Shown piece after piece: positions 33,288 through 45,111 of a stretch of DNA of 64,000 bases (positions within the stretch are counted from its first letter, which is position 1; each line of letters opens with the position of its first letter). The notes under the pieces were generated by a model. It had not been told where the DNA came from. It saw only the letters and a program-made list of their open reading frames with translations, and did not search any database. The stretch spans positions 310,001 to 374,000 of the forward strand of contig VSJF01000004.1 of assembly GCA_009739215.1 (NCBI GenBank), given 5' to 3'. Both the position numbers and the translations under genes were made by a program. Source of the DNA: Floccularia luteovirens (Eukaryota > Basidiomycota > Agaricomycetes > Agaricales > Squamanitaceae).

Positions 33288-36211
33288 ATGCCACGATCCG
33301 ACGTATATGAGTATCGCTATCCCTCCGGACAGGATATGGCTCGGAGCCGCGGCGAAGAAAGGGAGCAATTTCATGGATATCAGCACGGACAGGTCCCAGC
33401 TCAGTATGGAGATCAGGATCGCCGACCATCAGACGCAGCCGCCGACTATACCTTGCCTGCGGGTGCAATGCCACGCTCAGAGTTGTTGCAAGAGATAGAA
33501 TACGGAACAGTCAATAGGATAGGGAACATTGCATCGACGGGACCAAACAGGCACAATCCAGACGCGACACACTCTCATTTCTTCACCCACCCCTTCTCTT
33601 CCTTCAACCACCAACACCTTCGTGTGTCTTCCCCACCCCACCCCGTCCCGCCCTTGAGCACCCTCTACCATTCCTCCCCCTTTAACGACCGGGACGTTTT
33701 GTCAGTCCATCACACCCGGCAGTCTGCGACTGTCCTACCACTCATTACCAGCAACACTAGCACTATCTCTCGCGCAACGCTTTGGTGGGGCGAACTAGAA
33801 CCCTGGATGGATGAAGAATATGCAAAACAGGTCTGCGGCTTAATGGGTTGGGACTCTGTCAATATCAAGGTTCCCCATCCTCCACCAGATTCTATCACTG
33901 GGCAGCAAGCCAACAATCCAGGATATTGTTTCCTCACTTTCCCAACACCCGCTCATGCTGCTTCTGTCCTTAGTCAGATTAACAACTCCACTACGACAAA
34001 CCCTGTGACAATGCCCAATTCTTCCAAACCTTTCGTTTTGGATTGGGCTTCATCAGTCATGTCGACTTCGAACGCGCAGTTCTCTGTTCCAACAGGAGCC
34101 GTCACCGGACCTGCCCAACAATACCCGAAGGAGTACAGTATTTTTGTTGGCGACCTTGCACCGGAGACTTCCAACTCTGATTTAGTCGCTGTTTTTCGCA
34201 ATCCTGTCTTAGGCCTTAGGAATGATCGAGAACCAAAGTTTATCCGACCTTTCTTGAGCTGTAAAAGTGCCAAAATTATGTTGGACCCTGTCACCGGTGT
34301 GTCAAGAGGTTACGGTTTTGTCAGGTCAGCTCAAAAATTACACGCATACATTCAACAGTAATTCACATTTATCTCTCCAGGTTCACCGACGAAGCTGATC
34401 AGCAACGTGCGTTAATAGAAATGCATGGTCTGTACTGCCTCTCCCGCCCTAGTATGTGTTTCATGAAATCGTATCGACGCATACATTGACATTATTTAGT
34501 GCGAATTTCTCCAGCCACCGCAAAGTTCAAGCCGCCGCCCCCAAATCCTCCTTTTGAGCTAACTCAAGTCCAATATTCTCCACCCTCGAACGCGAATGGC
34601 GCTGAACATCAGTCCCAGTCAATAACAATCGCCCTCCCACTTCCCAGTCCCACTCAAAAGAGTGTTTCTGCCCCTATTGCCGCCACACCATCGAATGTGT
34701 CAATTGGCAGCAACGGTGTACAAGGCTCTACTTCTGGTTCATCCCTTGGTGGATCTAATTCTATCAACTCCTTAAGCTCAGGGGCAGCATCCAATACTAG
34801 CATTGCAACATCTGCATATGGGTCTGTAAGTTCTGAAGATCTGATGCATCTACCGAACCATGTTCTTGTGCAAATCGCTCAACAATATGCGAATGGAAGT
34901 AACCCCATTAGACAGAACAACGAAAAAGGAATCCCCACCCAACACTCCGAAGATGTGGGTCCTTCAAGATATGGGATTTCAGAAGAGTCTTGGAAACATC
35001 ACGCACAAGCACGTGCCATTCTGGGTAACCTCATAGGACCAAACGGAGAGCAACTAACATCAACCGATCCCTATAATACGACTGTTTTTGTGGGAGGGCT
35101 ATCACCATTAATATCAGAGGATACTTTACGAACGTTCTTTACACCTTTTGGGGATATACATTATGTTTGTCGCCTTCTGTTCTTTTCATTTACCTTCCCA
35201 TTAACTTGAAAACAACAGGTCAAAGTGCCCGTTGGCAAACATTGTGGATTCGTCCAGTTTGTCAGAAAGGCTGATGCAGAAAGAGCTATTGAGAAGATGC
35301 AAGGCTTCCCAATTGGAGGTAGTCGAATCCGTTTGAGCTGGGGAAGAAGTCAATGTGAGTGGGAAAATCATATCCGTAATTTCCAGCGAGATTCATAGTT
35401 GCAAAAAGATAAAGCTGCCCAAGCCGCTGCCCAGGCTGCGCAAGCTGCCGCATTGCAAGGTCAATATGCGCCTCCTACCACCCCTCTGGGCAGTGCTTTG
35501 ACCCAAGAGCAGGCACTTGAACTGCTCCAGAAGCTCTCTATGCAAGGATACTTAGATAACAAAATACTACCTGGAGACTCTAATGGTAGCGAAGCTGGTG
35601 TCAGATATGCTGACGCTCAGGTAGTAGCACCAGAGCAGAAGCTACAATCCGAAGTAGGCTTCGACCGAGAAGACTTACCCCCCGCGATGCATTCATATGC
35701 AAATGGGTTTCTGACAAGGTCCGAAGCTCACCGCACTTTGACTAGCTTCTCTCCATTTTCCCCTGAACTGAACCTCTACGCAACTCGCCATGATCAAGTG
35801 CCTTTTGGACGACCAGAAAGTGTGCCCCACCCGCTGAAAACTTATAATCCTGGGTTCCACCCATCACAGGGACATGAGCTAGCTATGAACGTTGCAGTTG
35901 AGGGAAATAAGGTATCCCCAACCTCTGTCCGCCCTCATAGTGCGACCCGCTACAACTCTTTTCATGATGTTGGTGATCCCCTTGTTGTAAATAATCGACG
36001 TCCCGAAGCTCCTATATCACGTCCGTCATCGGGTCCATCCTGTACCACAGGCCACCTTGTATCATCAGCAGGCCAAGATTATGATACGTTGCATGATTTG
36101 AACGGAACTCTTGCGAGCCTTGAATTAGACCGTCCATGGAAAAATCCCCAGGGTTCAGAACGGAATGCCGCCTTTGGACAACACCGTGCAGGAAGGACAC
36201 CTTCGCCGTGA
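33288..36211 (+). CDS. NAM8/TIA-1-like RNA-binding protein with three RRMs
   Basis: RNA-binding protein of the Nam8/Csx1/TIA-1 group, which act in U1 snRNP-linked splicing or mRNA stability. Five exons: 33288-34324, 34381-34451, 34500-35164, 35219-35354, 35409-36211 (2712 nt, 903 residues). RRM1: ATLWWGELEPWMDEEYAKQV and GYCFLTFPTPAHAASVL. RRM2: YSIFVGDLAPETSNSDLV with RNP1 SRGYGFVRFTD across an intron. RRM3: TTVFVGGLSPLISEDTL with KHCGFVQFVRKADAERA. The third RRM is followed by an Ala/Gln tract (AAQAAAQAAQAAALQ) and a long disordered tail. The acceptor of the last exon is placed at 35408/35409 because it alone keeps the frame. The N-terminal 190 residues are low complexity and could hide an intron. 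Confidence 0.9.
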
Positions 36212-37077
36212 GAGATGGGTGTGAAGAATAATGAACTCCACGCTTTTTCACGCAAAATTACATGTCTGTCTTCAGAAGTTTTTCATCGGATATTACACGA
36301 CCACGCTAAATCTCAAGTATAATAAGTTGGAGTATGGTTTTGGTCTTACACTTGTCTATCTCGCTGTTTCTTGTTTCTTAACCCGCGAGACCTTATCCCA
36401 AACTATTTCACCACTCTTCCAATGGATTTATTATCGTCTCATTTTATGATCCCACCTCCTCTGCCGTTGATTTCACACGCTTCTCAAAATGTTTGTTGGG
36501 AATAGTGAATTGTTACCTACCAACCCACACAAACCCGTCACACACCCCCTCTCGTCAGTCTAGTTTCTTGTTTTGTGTAGCTCCTGTTCCAGCTTCGTTT
36601 TTGAATTGTGTCATGAGTTTTGTTATTATGTATAAAGACTATTAGTATGAACAAACGAGTCTTAAGTTATGGAGTCAAATACAACTCTTGCTTTCCCGTT
36701 CAAATGCAAACGGACTTGACATATCTAAAATAAAATATCAGATGTATACACGATACTCATCTATCAACATTTACTCCATTCAATTCTAACGTTACGATCT
36801 GCCTTATAAAATCAATGACGTTGGTGGCAAGTCGTTGAAATATTCATGATTTACATACACTGGCGCTCGACCATTCTATAAGATAACTCAATAAGAATGC
36901 TAGCTAGAATCCTGTAAGATACAATTTTTTGTGCTTCCCAGATGATCAATATATAATAGTAGATGAAACACATTTGAGATGCTAGTACAAGAATACACGT
37001 GTAAAGACAAAGAACCTACGACAGACATTGACAATGTGGAAACTCGCTAACAAATTCTATTAATATAGAATGTCTTT
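36212..37077. other. Convergent 3' region
   Basis: 3' sequence of the RRM gene and of the receptor-like gene. AT-rich, with no open frame of recognisable content. Confidence 0.55.
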
Positions 37078-38888
37078 TTAAAGTTGTCGCGTCAAATCTT
37101 CGACTTCATCGATTTGTGATTGTGATTGATGTGGGTAGGATGGGCCATATGTACGTTCCGACATGTTTCTGGAGCTTGTGCTCTCTGTGGGACTATCATT
37201 TTTTGATTCGGTGACCCCACTTTCTTGCATAGAGCGTGTGAAAGAGGAATCTCCTGTACTCTCTAGTTGATTAGCACTTTTGAGTTCGACGCTAACTTGA
37301 CCATCCTCTAGCATTGTTGATTGGGCAAATCCATCTGTCGGAGGTTTTCTGTCTGTTACTCGGAAGTTTATCAACGAGTGTTTTTTAGGGCGCTTAAGGA
37401 GCTGTCTGACAGCAGTGATGAAAGCCTGTGGAGTGGGTGGGTTAATATTCGTTTGTGGGAGTTAGTGGGAGTGTTAGACTGACAGGGTCTCCAGCGGCAA
37501 GTAGCCCATATGCGAGTGTCCGAACACCATATATGACAAGGTCTTCAATAAAATTAGGACAGTAGTGGGTGTAAAAGGAAATTCTAAGCCATACCAAATA
37601 TAAGTAATCTGAAATCCTAAGGATACACTCAGCATTAGAATTATTTGGGAGGAATCTACTAACCAGTTGTGTATTTAGTCCCACAATGGTTGTATTCAGA
37701 TCCAGGGCGACGGTAGTATAATTGATCATGAGAGAGATTATGGGGTAGAGGGCTACAAGGCTGTTGAGATGGATATCATAACTGCCTGCAAGGAGAGGAC
37801 TCACCAATCCGTACAATGACCCTTCGGAATTTTGAATCCCTCCTTACGTTTTGATACGTCATAGGACCAGAGGCTACAAATTGGGAGCTAGTGGAAGATT
37901 CGGTGACTTCCCGAGGACCGCTAGCAGCTGGGTCTTGACGATAGGCATTGACCAGGTTGTCCGTAGTTCTCTGATAACGATGTGTTAGGAATAGTGATGT
38001 GGTGACGACACCGCCTTACCCGATAGTTATAGAGCCAGGCAAGCACTATGCAGGAGCAAACGGTCTCGATAGTGGCAGCTAAGGATATCCAGAATGACTG
38101 AGTCCCGATGATCCATCGCAAGCGAATATCTTTATTTGCGTTGTTGTACCAACATGTGGCTGATTCGTCGTCCCATCTGCAATTTATCAGATCAGATCAT
38201 GTAGCAAAATGATATGGTTCTTGTTTACGCACCCAAATTGGTGTAATGCAAATGTTGGGACATTGAGAGCTATGCTCAATAGAGTTGTGCCAATCAGATA
38301 GAACTTTTCCATTCGTTTCCCATTGAATCCGTGGACTAGAACAAGTCTTGTACGTCGTCAGCTGAGGTACGCCAAAGATTACAGGATGAGGGACTTACTG
38401 AAGATTTATGGCTATACATGTTGTAAAGAACGTTGAGAAACTGAGAGTAAACTATACGACACCCATGTATTAACAAAGATTCGATGATAAAGATTGACGC
38501 TCACATTGACCACGAATGCCCTAACATTACATGCTCCCCCCGGTCGGGTTGGAGTCGCGGCAAATGATATGCCAAACAGTACGCTGTTATCCCCGATGAT
38601 TATTGGTGCTATCAATCACAATCAATGCGCACTTACTTGAATATGAGGGTATATACCAAGAGCCTAAAGCTGACTCTATCCAACTCCTTTCTAGCTTTCT
38701 CAAAGCATGCAGCAACAGCATAAGAAACCAGCACCAGAAAACAGACGCAAACCCCAGGTATCGAAGATGCATAGACCAAAATGCCACTAAAGGTTAATGT
38801 AACCAGTGTCAAGGGGGAAAAACGAGAAAAAAACGTACGCAAATTTTATCTCTGCTGGCGTTATCGTAAATGCGTCGTCCCCCGACAT
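37078..38888 (-). CDS. Seven-helix receptor-like membrane protein
   Basis: Polytopic membrane protein resembling fungal G-protein-coupled-receptor-like families. Ten exons (minus): 38888-38839, 38786-38637, 38583-38505, 38451-38399, 38346-38233, 38176-38020, 37970-37805, 37752-37660, 37542-37484, 37425-37078 (1269 nt, 422 residues). Hydrophobic segments alternate with short loops: GVCVCFLVLVSYAVAACF, LLVYTLIFNVLFGISFAA, FSTFFTTCIAINLQLVLVHG, FYLIGTTLLSIALNVPTFAL, ISLAATIETVCSCIVLAWLY, ALYPIISLMINYTTVALDL, LVIYGVRTLAYGLLAAGDP. The intracellular loop NGKRMEKFY and the extracellular WDDESATCWYNNANK, with a cysteine that could form the usual disulphide, are visible. The C-terminal tail is acidic and Ser/Thr-rich. 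Phases agree at every junction; the donor at 37660 is the weakest. Ligand unknown. Confidence 0.8.
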
Positions 38889-39719
38889 TTCACTAGAGTC
38901 GTGTTCTGGGAGATTTGAATACGACAATATAACGGTATGTTATATAGTAATGAAAACAGGATAAACATAGATTGTCTGTCGCACTATAGTTGTCAAGGGA
39001 GGCAATGGCCGACGTTTCTCATGTAAAAATAAGGTATCCAGTTGAAGAGCCAGTAGCACAATGTCATGCTACGCAAAAGAAGTTAAGTTAATCAGCAATG
39101 CGCTTAAACACAGATGCCGCTAGACCCTTGATAAGCGAGTTTTGTTTACCTGTCAAATGTATGCTGTAAAACGTATGGCTAAATATATAAATCACTTTGT
39201 GTGGAGAACATATACCGAGTAATAATTCATTTCAAGAATTCGTGGCAGGTCTAGATTTCACAGAATATGCGGCCTGGTGAGAAAGTAAGCACATTTATTA
39301 TCCTACCGATGCGCTATGTCAACACAAGCTTAGGAAAAGGAAACTCTGCCTTCATATGTGCGAATATGTCGGCAGCTGCTTGTCCTGGGATCCAACTAGA
39401 CGATACCTTGACGGGCAACAACGGCACCCTCGCTGATGGTTTATTTTTGCCTTCAGCTGAAACGCAGGAAGAGTGGAGATGATTATCAACAAGATTTCCC
39501 TGGTCAGCGCTCAGGAATCTACGTAATTGTATACCAATACGTGGTGATCAAGAAGGATTTGATGAGGAAACAGGGTTATACGGCTTGCCAGCCATCAGAA
39601 CTGCGCGGAGTGAATGATGAATGAAACTATTTAACCAGGAAATAGAAACATTTCTTGAGAACTTCTTTCCCTGCACAATTTCACCTGCCACCGTCACTTA
39701 CTTGTCCAGCTTACGCAAT
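38889..39719. other. Intergenic region
   Basis: Probable promoter of the receptor-like gene at the left. The open frames at 39267-39624 have no motif. Leads into the duplicated block. Confidence 0.45.
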
Positions 39720-40450
39720 TCTTTCCCACATGACACACATAGGTGCCATCAAAAGTACTCGTTTTGTTGCCAACGGGAGCGGTCCTTAACATGCTTAACA
39801 TTCCACCTATCAATCCCCCGAGCTATTAAAGTATCTCTACATTCATTCCGGAGATCAATGTTGTTTCGGATCCGGTAATCGTTATTCCCGTTACTTTGGC
39901 GTTAATAACTTCATAAAGCCTTATGAATGGTTTTACTTTGATATTAATATATCATATCTGAGTTGTCAGTAAGCTTCTGGAGCGGTTCGACCAGAAGAGC
40001 TGTCCAGAGAAATGGATCAAGTCCTCGCTAGGCCTAATATTCATATATGTTGCTGATAAAGGTCTTCAAGCTGCTGTGACATCTGTTTCGTACCTGCAAT
40101 AACACCCCCAGCTGGTGCAAGAATTCACAGGAAGGTCAGGTGAAGGTTCCAAAAATACCGTCTTTCTGTTAAATTTCTACATTCTGCTACTCCAAATTGA
40201 CATATATCTCGCTTCTGGCAATGCCGCCATACACATGCGATTAACTCACTCCGCTTTCTTTCTACTCCCCTCGTATCAATGCAATCGGTTTTCACCTGTA
40301 CTTGAAGAAAAAACTCTGAGGAACACTACAGTACAACATAATTGCATTCTTCCTTTTTCTCCGATCTTGCAGCAATTTAAATCCTCTTCTCAAAATGTTT
40401 GCCTAATTCTACCCTGACGGAGAGGACGAAATCCTTTCGTTCAATCATGA
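39720..40450. repeat. Degenerate duplicated block, copy 1
   Basis: Resembles 41230-42410 over most of its length with many substitutions and indels. Shared landmarks: GTTGCCAA...GTCCT near 39775/41288, GAGCGGTTCGACC near 39983/41508, ATGGATCAAGTCCT near 40012/41538, CAGGTGA(A/G)GGTTCC near 40137/41953 and TTCA(A/G)TCATGAATTG near 40440/42380. Neither copy codes for anything I recognise; both look like decayed gene remnants. Confidence 0.7.
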
Positions 40451-41044
40451 ATTGGAGGCGGGCTCTGCCGTGCACAAAGCATGGCTTTACAGTCCTTGTT
40501 GTAGGTGTTAACTTTTGACCGTAGGAGTTCCCAGATTTGAGCAGTTTATAAACACTGGATCGAGCAAGCTCGAGGTCTTTGACTACAGCAGTCAGCTCTT
40601 CACATACACCAACACCTTTACAATCATGCTCCACCATGCAATAGATAAGTTGGTTATCTTCATCCCATGGCCAGACTGCAAGACATTACTTGCGCAAAAA
40701 CACCTGCTTGGTGAATCAGTAAAAAAGCCCGAAAGATGTCGTTCCTATGTCAATGTATGTGTCAATTGAAGTTATGGGAAGCAACTACTACCATACAGAC
40801 CTTTTCAGTCATTGACAACCATCAAATGTCTCCAGAGCATTGCCACCACATCCTATTAAGATGCACAAGTATTCAAATCCCTTGAGCAGCACTGTTGAAG
40901 TAATTTCAGGCCATTTGTACTAGTCTCCTCCGCTAGTTGTCTAAAACTGTTTATTTAGTGTTGCATTAATTATGTAGTCAGACTCCGCAGGTTTAAGGTC
41001 GTCAATAGTAAGACAGATAAGGGATATATAGTACTCGAGCTCAT
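40377..41044 (-). pseudogene. CRN-kinase pseudogene: header joined to kinase C-lobe, catalytic loop lost
   Basis: Second, rearranged copy of the gene at 5.1-7.2 kb. From 41130 down to 41045 the promoter matches 5000-5087 of copy 1. From about 41030 to 40905 the sequence matches the Crinkler-like header (the stretch coding LLQQC is nearly identical). Directly after it, at about 40885, begins sequence matching the kinase C-lobe of copy 1 (GGNALETFDG), running through the intron and the segment after the DFG region (EHDCKGVGVCEEL). About 1.5 kb of linker and N-lobe is missing. A smaller deletion near 40683-40706 removes the bases for the catalytic loop HGDVCP. It cannot encode an active kinase of this type. 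Confidence 0.8.
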
Positions 41045-41096
41045 GGTGATATTGGATTTTGAGGATTGGGTGAGACCCCAAACAGGATTCTGGTAC

Positions 41097-41106
41097 ATCA
41101 CGTGAT
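41097..41106. promoter_or_regulatory. ATCACGTGAT palindrome conserved with CRN-kinase copy 1 promoter
   Basis: Identical 10-bp palindrome at the equivalent place upstream of the pseudogene (about 52 bp before its ATG at 41044), inside a longer block shared with 5000-5087. Confidence 0.5.
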
Positions 41107-41229
41107 AACATGGCGGATCAAGGTGATTCTAAGTTTAACGTTACGCACAACTTGTGTCAAGCTTTTTGCGTAACATTGCTATTAATTTGAAACATGCTCA
41201 ACGCCGTACGTCTCGTGCTCGGGCGACGC

Positions 41230-42410
41230 GGGAGTCCCATCAAAAACATCGCAGTCACTGTAGATCAAGTCGTGGACTCATTTTGTTGCCAATAGCAAAG
41301 GGGTCCTCAACATTTCGTCCGTCAATCCCTGGAGCTATTATATATCTCATGCGTGCATACAGGAAATCAGTGTTGTCAGCATCTTGGACCCGGCAACCAC
41401 TATTCCCGTATTCCCGTTACTTAGGCCTTGAAAACTTCCGTTTTATTCGACAGGCAACGTAAAGCCTTCATGTGAATAAGAATTGTGTTATTTCGGTTCG
41501 CTTCGGGAGCGGTTCGACCCGCAGAGATGTTCCAAAGACATGGATCAAGTCCTCACTACTAGATTCGATATTCAAAATTCGTTGCTGACCGGCTTTTCAA
41601 GCCGCTGCGATATCTGTTCATTTAATGTTCAACCCGTACTTTTGCAATCGCCACATTCTAATCTGGCAGCATTTGAATATGAAATGGTATAGAAACAACT
41701 CCTCCGACCACAGAAAGCAACTGTAACCGTGGTGTGTTCTAACCCTTTTTAGGATTCTAATCTGTGACATACTTCATTAGTTCTTGGTGATGTTTCCAAG
41801 TCAACAGTTTCTTATGTCGTTGGTCGCTTTTAAGATGGAAACTACGGTGGGGGCGATATATGCGTTACGAACCTTATGCACACTAGGTGAGAATATATAC
41901 CGGCCATTAGGCAGCAGCTGACGCTTTCGGGTGCAGTAATCACTCGAGGGTCAGGTGAGGGTTCCACGGAGGTCCACTTTTCTATGTCGTGAGTAGTAAT
42001 GAATATCGTCTTACTGTTCAGTTTCTACATTCCGCTCTCCCGATGACATATGTCGCGCTTTCGGCAATTCCACCATATACATTTGATCGACTAGGTAGAA
42101 AATGCCCTCCGCTTCTCATTCTTTCTGCCTTCCTCGTACCAATACAATCGTTTTTCACTGTTTTTGGAGATAAACACTACTTAATGTGAGTACAACTTGT
42201 TTGCATTGTTTCACTTTCTCTGATCAATCACGAGCTTGTAGTGATTTAAGTTTCGTAAATTCCCGTTTAGACAACCCTTGAAGAATGGATACCTCATGGT
42301 ACACCCCATTATGAATTAAGGATCTTCTTCCCAATATGTTTGGCTAGGTTCCACCCCCACGAAAAGGAGAAAATTCTCTCATTCAGTCATGAATTGAAAA
42401 TTACTCAGTA
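41230..42410. repeat. Degenerate duplicated block, copy 2
   Basis: Partner of 39720-40450, enlarged by insertions. The two blocks flank the CRN-kinase pseudogene, suggesting one segmental duplication followed by decay. Its right end (about 42330-42410) matches 40377-40450, the far 3' part of the pseudogene frame, so the ancestral unit probably included CRN-kinase 3' sequence. Confidence 0.65.
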
Positions 42411-42460
42411 TGCCAGAAGCTGTAGACTATCTTCCTGCGAGACGTTGACACAGAATGAAG

Positions 42461-43341
42461 ATATACCGCCGTGGCCGGTTGTACAATACTATGGTATGAC
42501 TGGTTGATAACCATGAACGATGAGGTGAAGGGAATCACAGATTGACAAGCAAGACGTACTGAGATGAACTCATTTAAGGTGCATCACATATGGCCGTCGA
42601 AATGGTCAACTACAAAAATTATTTTCCTTGGAAACCGTTATATGAACTTGGGACTGCAATTATACATGGTTCTTCACTTCATTGGTATCTTTAAGACTCA
42701 ATCACAAAAGGTGAGTTCTGCTCACACGCGATAGAGATGCTTAGCCTCAGTTTGTAGACATGCATTTATGCCGTGGTAGGTTATGGTGTCGGTGTTTTCT
42801 TATCTTTAGCATCCGTTCATAGTGTGTCTTACTTTGTTTCATATCAAGACTAAGGATAAACATTGCTGCAGTTCTAGTACTCACACGCGCGTGGGTGATT
42901 TGGGGACGCCAGACGCGGATCACAGCCATCCTTGGAGCAACGTACTCCATCTATTGTCTTATATGTATAGCTTTAATCATATACGCAACAATCACTAGTG
43001 CAAGTAAGCTACACAACTATGCGTTTCGTTCCCTTGCATGCTTACTAGTTCAGACCGCTTCATATTCGTTTTTGAAGGTTCATGTGTATTATTTATCGCT
43101 CGTGAGTTGCCTTTGCTCCGAACGCTAAGTTGATCTAAATCATTGTGTCTTGACCGCTCCAGCATCTCTGGTATGTTAAATTACCTTTAATTATTTTCGG
43201 TAGCTTATATGGGATGACAGTGGTACACGTGGATAGCAAGGTCTGTTAAAATCTTGGGACTCGATATTTGTCTATAACATTCTTTTTCAGCTTATGTCTG
43301 GAGTACATATCCTTTTCCCTCACTCTGACAAGCATCCATAA
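42461..43341 (+). CDS. DUF6533-type seven-helix membrane protein, incomplete model
   Basis: Related to the two genes at 45.7 and 47.3 kb but diverged. In-phase exons: 42461-42524, 42579-42710, 42758-42821, 42872-43003, 43049-43077, 43163-43240, 43291-43341. The hallmark block is present: ILWYDWLITMNDEVHHIW, then WSTTKIIFLGNRYMNLG, followed by helices LQLYMVLHFIGIF, IYAVVGYGVGVFLSLASV, HILVLTRAWVIWGRQTRI and LICIALIIYATI. The next helix is LWYVKLPLIIFGSLYGM. The 5' exon with the start codon was not found. The 3' end at 43341 lacks the usual final helix, so the gene may be truncated. Function of the family is unknown; a membrane sensor role is only inferred. Confidence 0.6.
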
Positions 43342-44114
43342 ATACTACTCCGGTATGCAACCGGGGTTTCGGCATTTATCTCCTCTACCTCGAAAGCTCG
43401 TAATTTCTGGTGTGTGATTAATTCTATTTCATCGATTTGATTTTTAGTGAGAATTCTATAAGCTCTTACGTTTATGGGGGTGAGGATTATTCCTCCAGCA
43501 ATAGTCATGACACTGATAATATCTTGAAGTTCTCTACAGTTTGTCATCTAACTAATATGGTGATGTGGTACGGGTAATATCTCATCTCTTCTAGATCAAG
43601 TTGGACTAATCTGTAACTTCTAGGGGGAAATTTGGCATTGTAAGTTTTCTCAGCCATGGTTCTTGCACATTTTATAACGGGACCCACTCATATTAGCGAG
43701 CCTTTAACATGATAGCTGTCACGTATGAACTTCTCCGCACAATACTAATACAATTACCTGAATCATAACTCTCCTTCGTCAGCTTCATATACTCTTTAAT
43801 GAGCGTAGCAGCACAACGCTATGTTCTGGAACTTCGTCCGGTAGTGACCGACGTGAGCACTCTTCGATTTCCAGGGCAATTCTCAAGAAGAGTGATGCCT
43901 TACACGCTACCACCATTACTGATAGAATCGCCTGTAGATTCTGCACAACAACGGGAAAGGAGGGGTTTAAGATAATGGAGATTGGCAAGGAAAGCGTCGC
44001 TGTAATAAACTTGTACTCAAAATGTATTTGTGATTTAAATTGTTTGTCAAGTGCCTTGGTCGTAAACAATTCATCATTTGGAAAATTAATATTTTAATAT
44101 TTACAAGATCGACC
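43342..44114. other. Region with possible antisense receptor remnants
   Basis: Two minus-strand open frames, 43547-43320 (RELQDIISVMTIAGGIIL) and 44069-43785 (LQAILSVMVVACKASLFL), resemble last-helix segments of DUF6533-type proteins. No upstream exons were found on that strand. The right end is the RRP7 promoter. Confidence 0.35.
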
Positions 44115-45111
44115 ATGTCCTCTCCAGCTACCCTCAACGGTTATACAGTCATTCCTGTGTCCTATTCCTCAACGTCCACTCACTATCTATACGCCCGCCG
44201 TCATACAGGTTCAAAATCTCGAAAAGATTCAAAAAAATCACTTCCACCAGATCGAACCTTATTCCTGGTCAATGTACCACCAGACGCGACGGAACGCGAG
44301 CTTGTCTTGTTCTTTAAGCAGTCTGGAACAGTAGAAAAAATCGTGTATGACTCTGATGTGAAGGAATTGAATTATGAAGAGAGTGATAGCGAGAGTGATG
44401 ATGATGAACCTATGGAAGACGAAGACGAAGAACAGGAAACAGATCGTCATAAACGTCGTAAAATAGCAAAAGATGATGCACCAAAAGCATCCCCACTACC
44501 TTCATCGGATCTGAGGACGCTTCGAAGATCTGGGCAATCAGCACATGTTATATTTCTGGATTCATCCTCGCTTGATCGTGCACTTTCTCCCCCTAAAAAA
44601 CCTAGGCCCTGGCCTGATTCGGATAGCCCCCAGGGTCTTTCACACTACTTTCAGCTCTACAAATCCTTGAGACCCCCTCTGGATTCAGTACGGCGGCACG
44701 CGGATACATCAATGGATGTTTACGAATACGAACTCCAGAAGAAAAAGCAAACGTCAAAGTACAAGAAGGGGGAAGCCATAGTCGACGAAGATGGGTTTAC
44801 ACTGGTCACAAGAGGTGGGGCTTATGGACAAACCCTGGGAGGGGGAGTCGCAGTTGCATCAAAACGATTCCAAAATTCGGGTCAAACTTCAAAGAGAAAC
44901 CGCAAACCGAAGGAAAAGAAGGAGAAGGAAGGTTTCTATGCATTCCAGAAGGCAGAAAATCAGCGGAAAGGTAACGGCTTCCTTACTATCGTTTATATCT
45001 ATTTTTTCTCATAGGTTGCTTTTAGAATTGTTGGATTTGAAGAGAAAATGGGAAGAAGACAAGGCGAAAGTAGAAAAGTTGAAAGCGTCGAGACAATTCA
45101 AACCTTACTAA
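44115..45111 (+). CDS. RRP7: Ribosomal RNA-processing protein 7
   Basis: Nucleolar factor for small-subunit assembly and 18S rRNA processing. Two exons, 44115-44970 and 45026-45111 (942 nt, 313 residues). The N-terminal half contains the Rrp7-type RRM (RTLFLVNVPPDATERELVL, SGTVEKIVY). It is interrupted by an acidic insert (ESDSESDDDEPMEDEDEE), then resumes at SAHVIFLDSSSLDRAL. The C-terminal domain is characteristic: MDVYEYELQKKKQ, DEDGFTLVTRGG, EGFYAFQKAENQRK and the end KWEEDKAKVEKLKASRQF. Start is the ATG 25 codons into the frame, before the conserved part. The acceptor at 45025 rather than the nearer 45014 keeps the frame. Confidence 0.93.

Noticed and set aside
42747..42950. Minus-strand 67-codon frame opposite the first DUF6533-type gene
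   Set aside because: The plus strand in the same place encodes in-phase, family-typical helices, so the antisense frame is chance.
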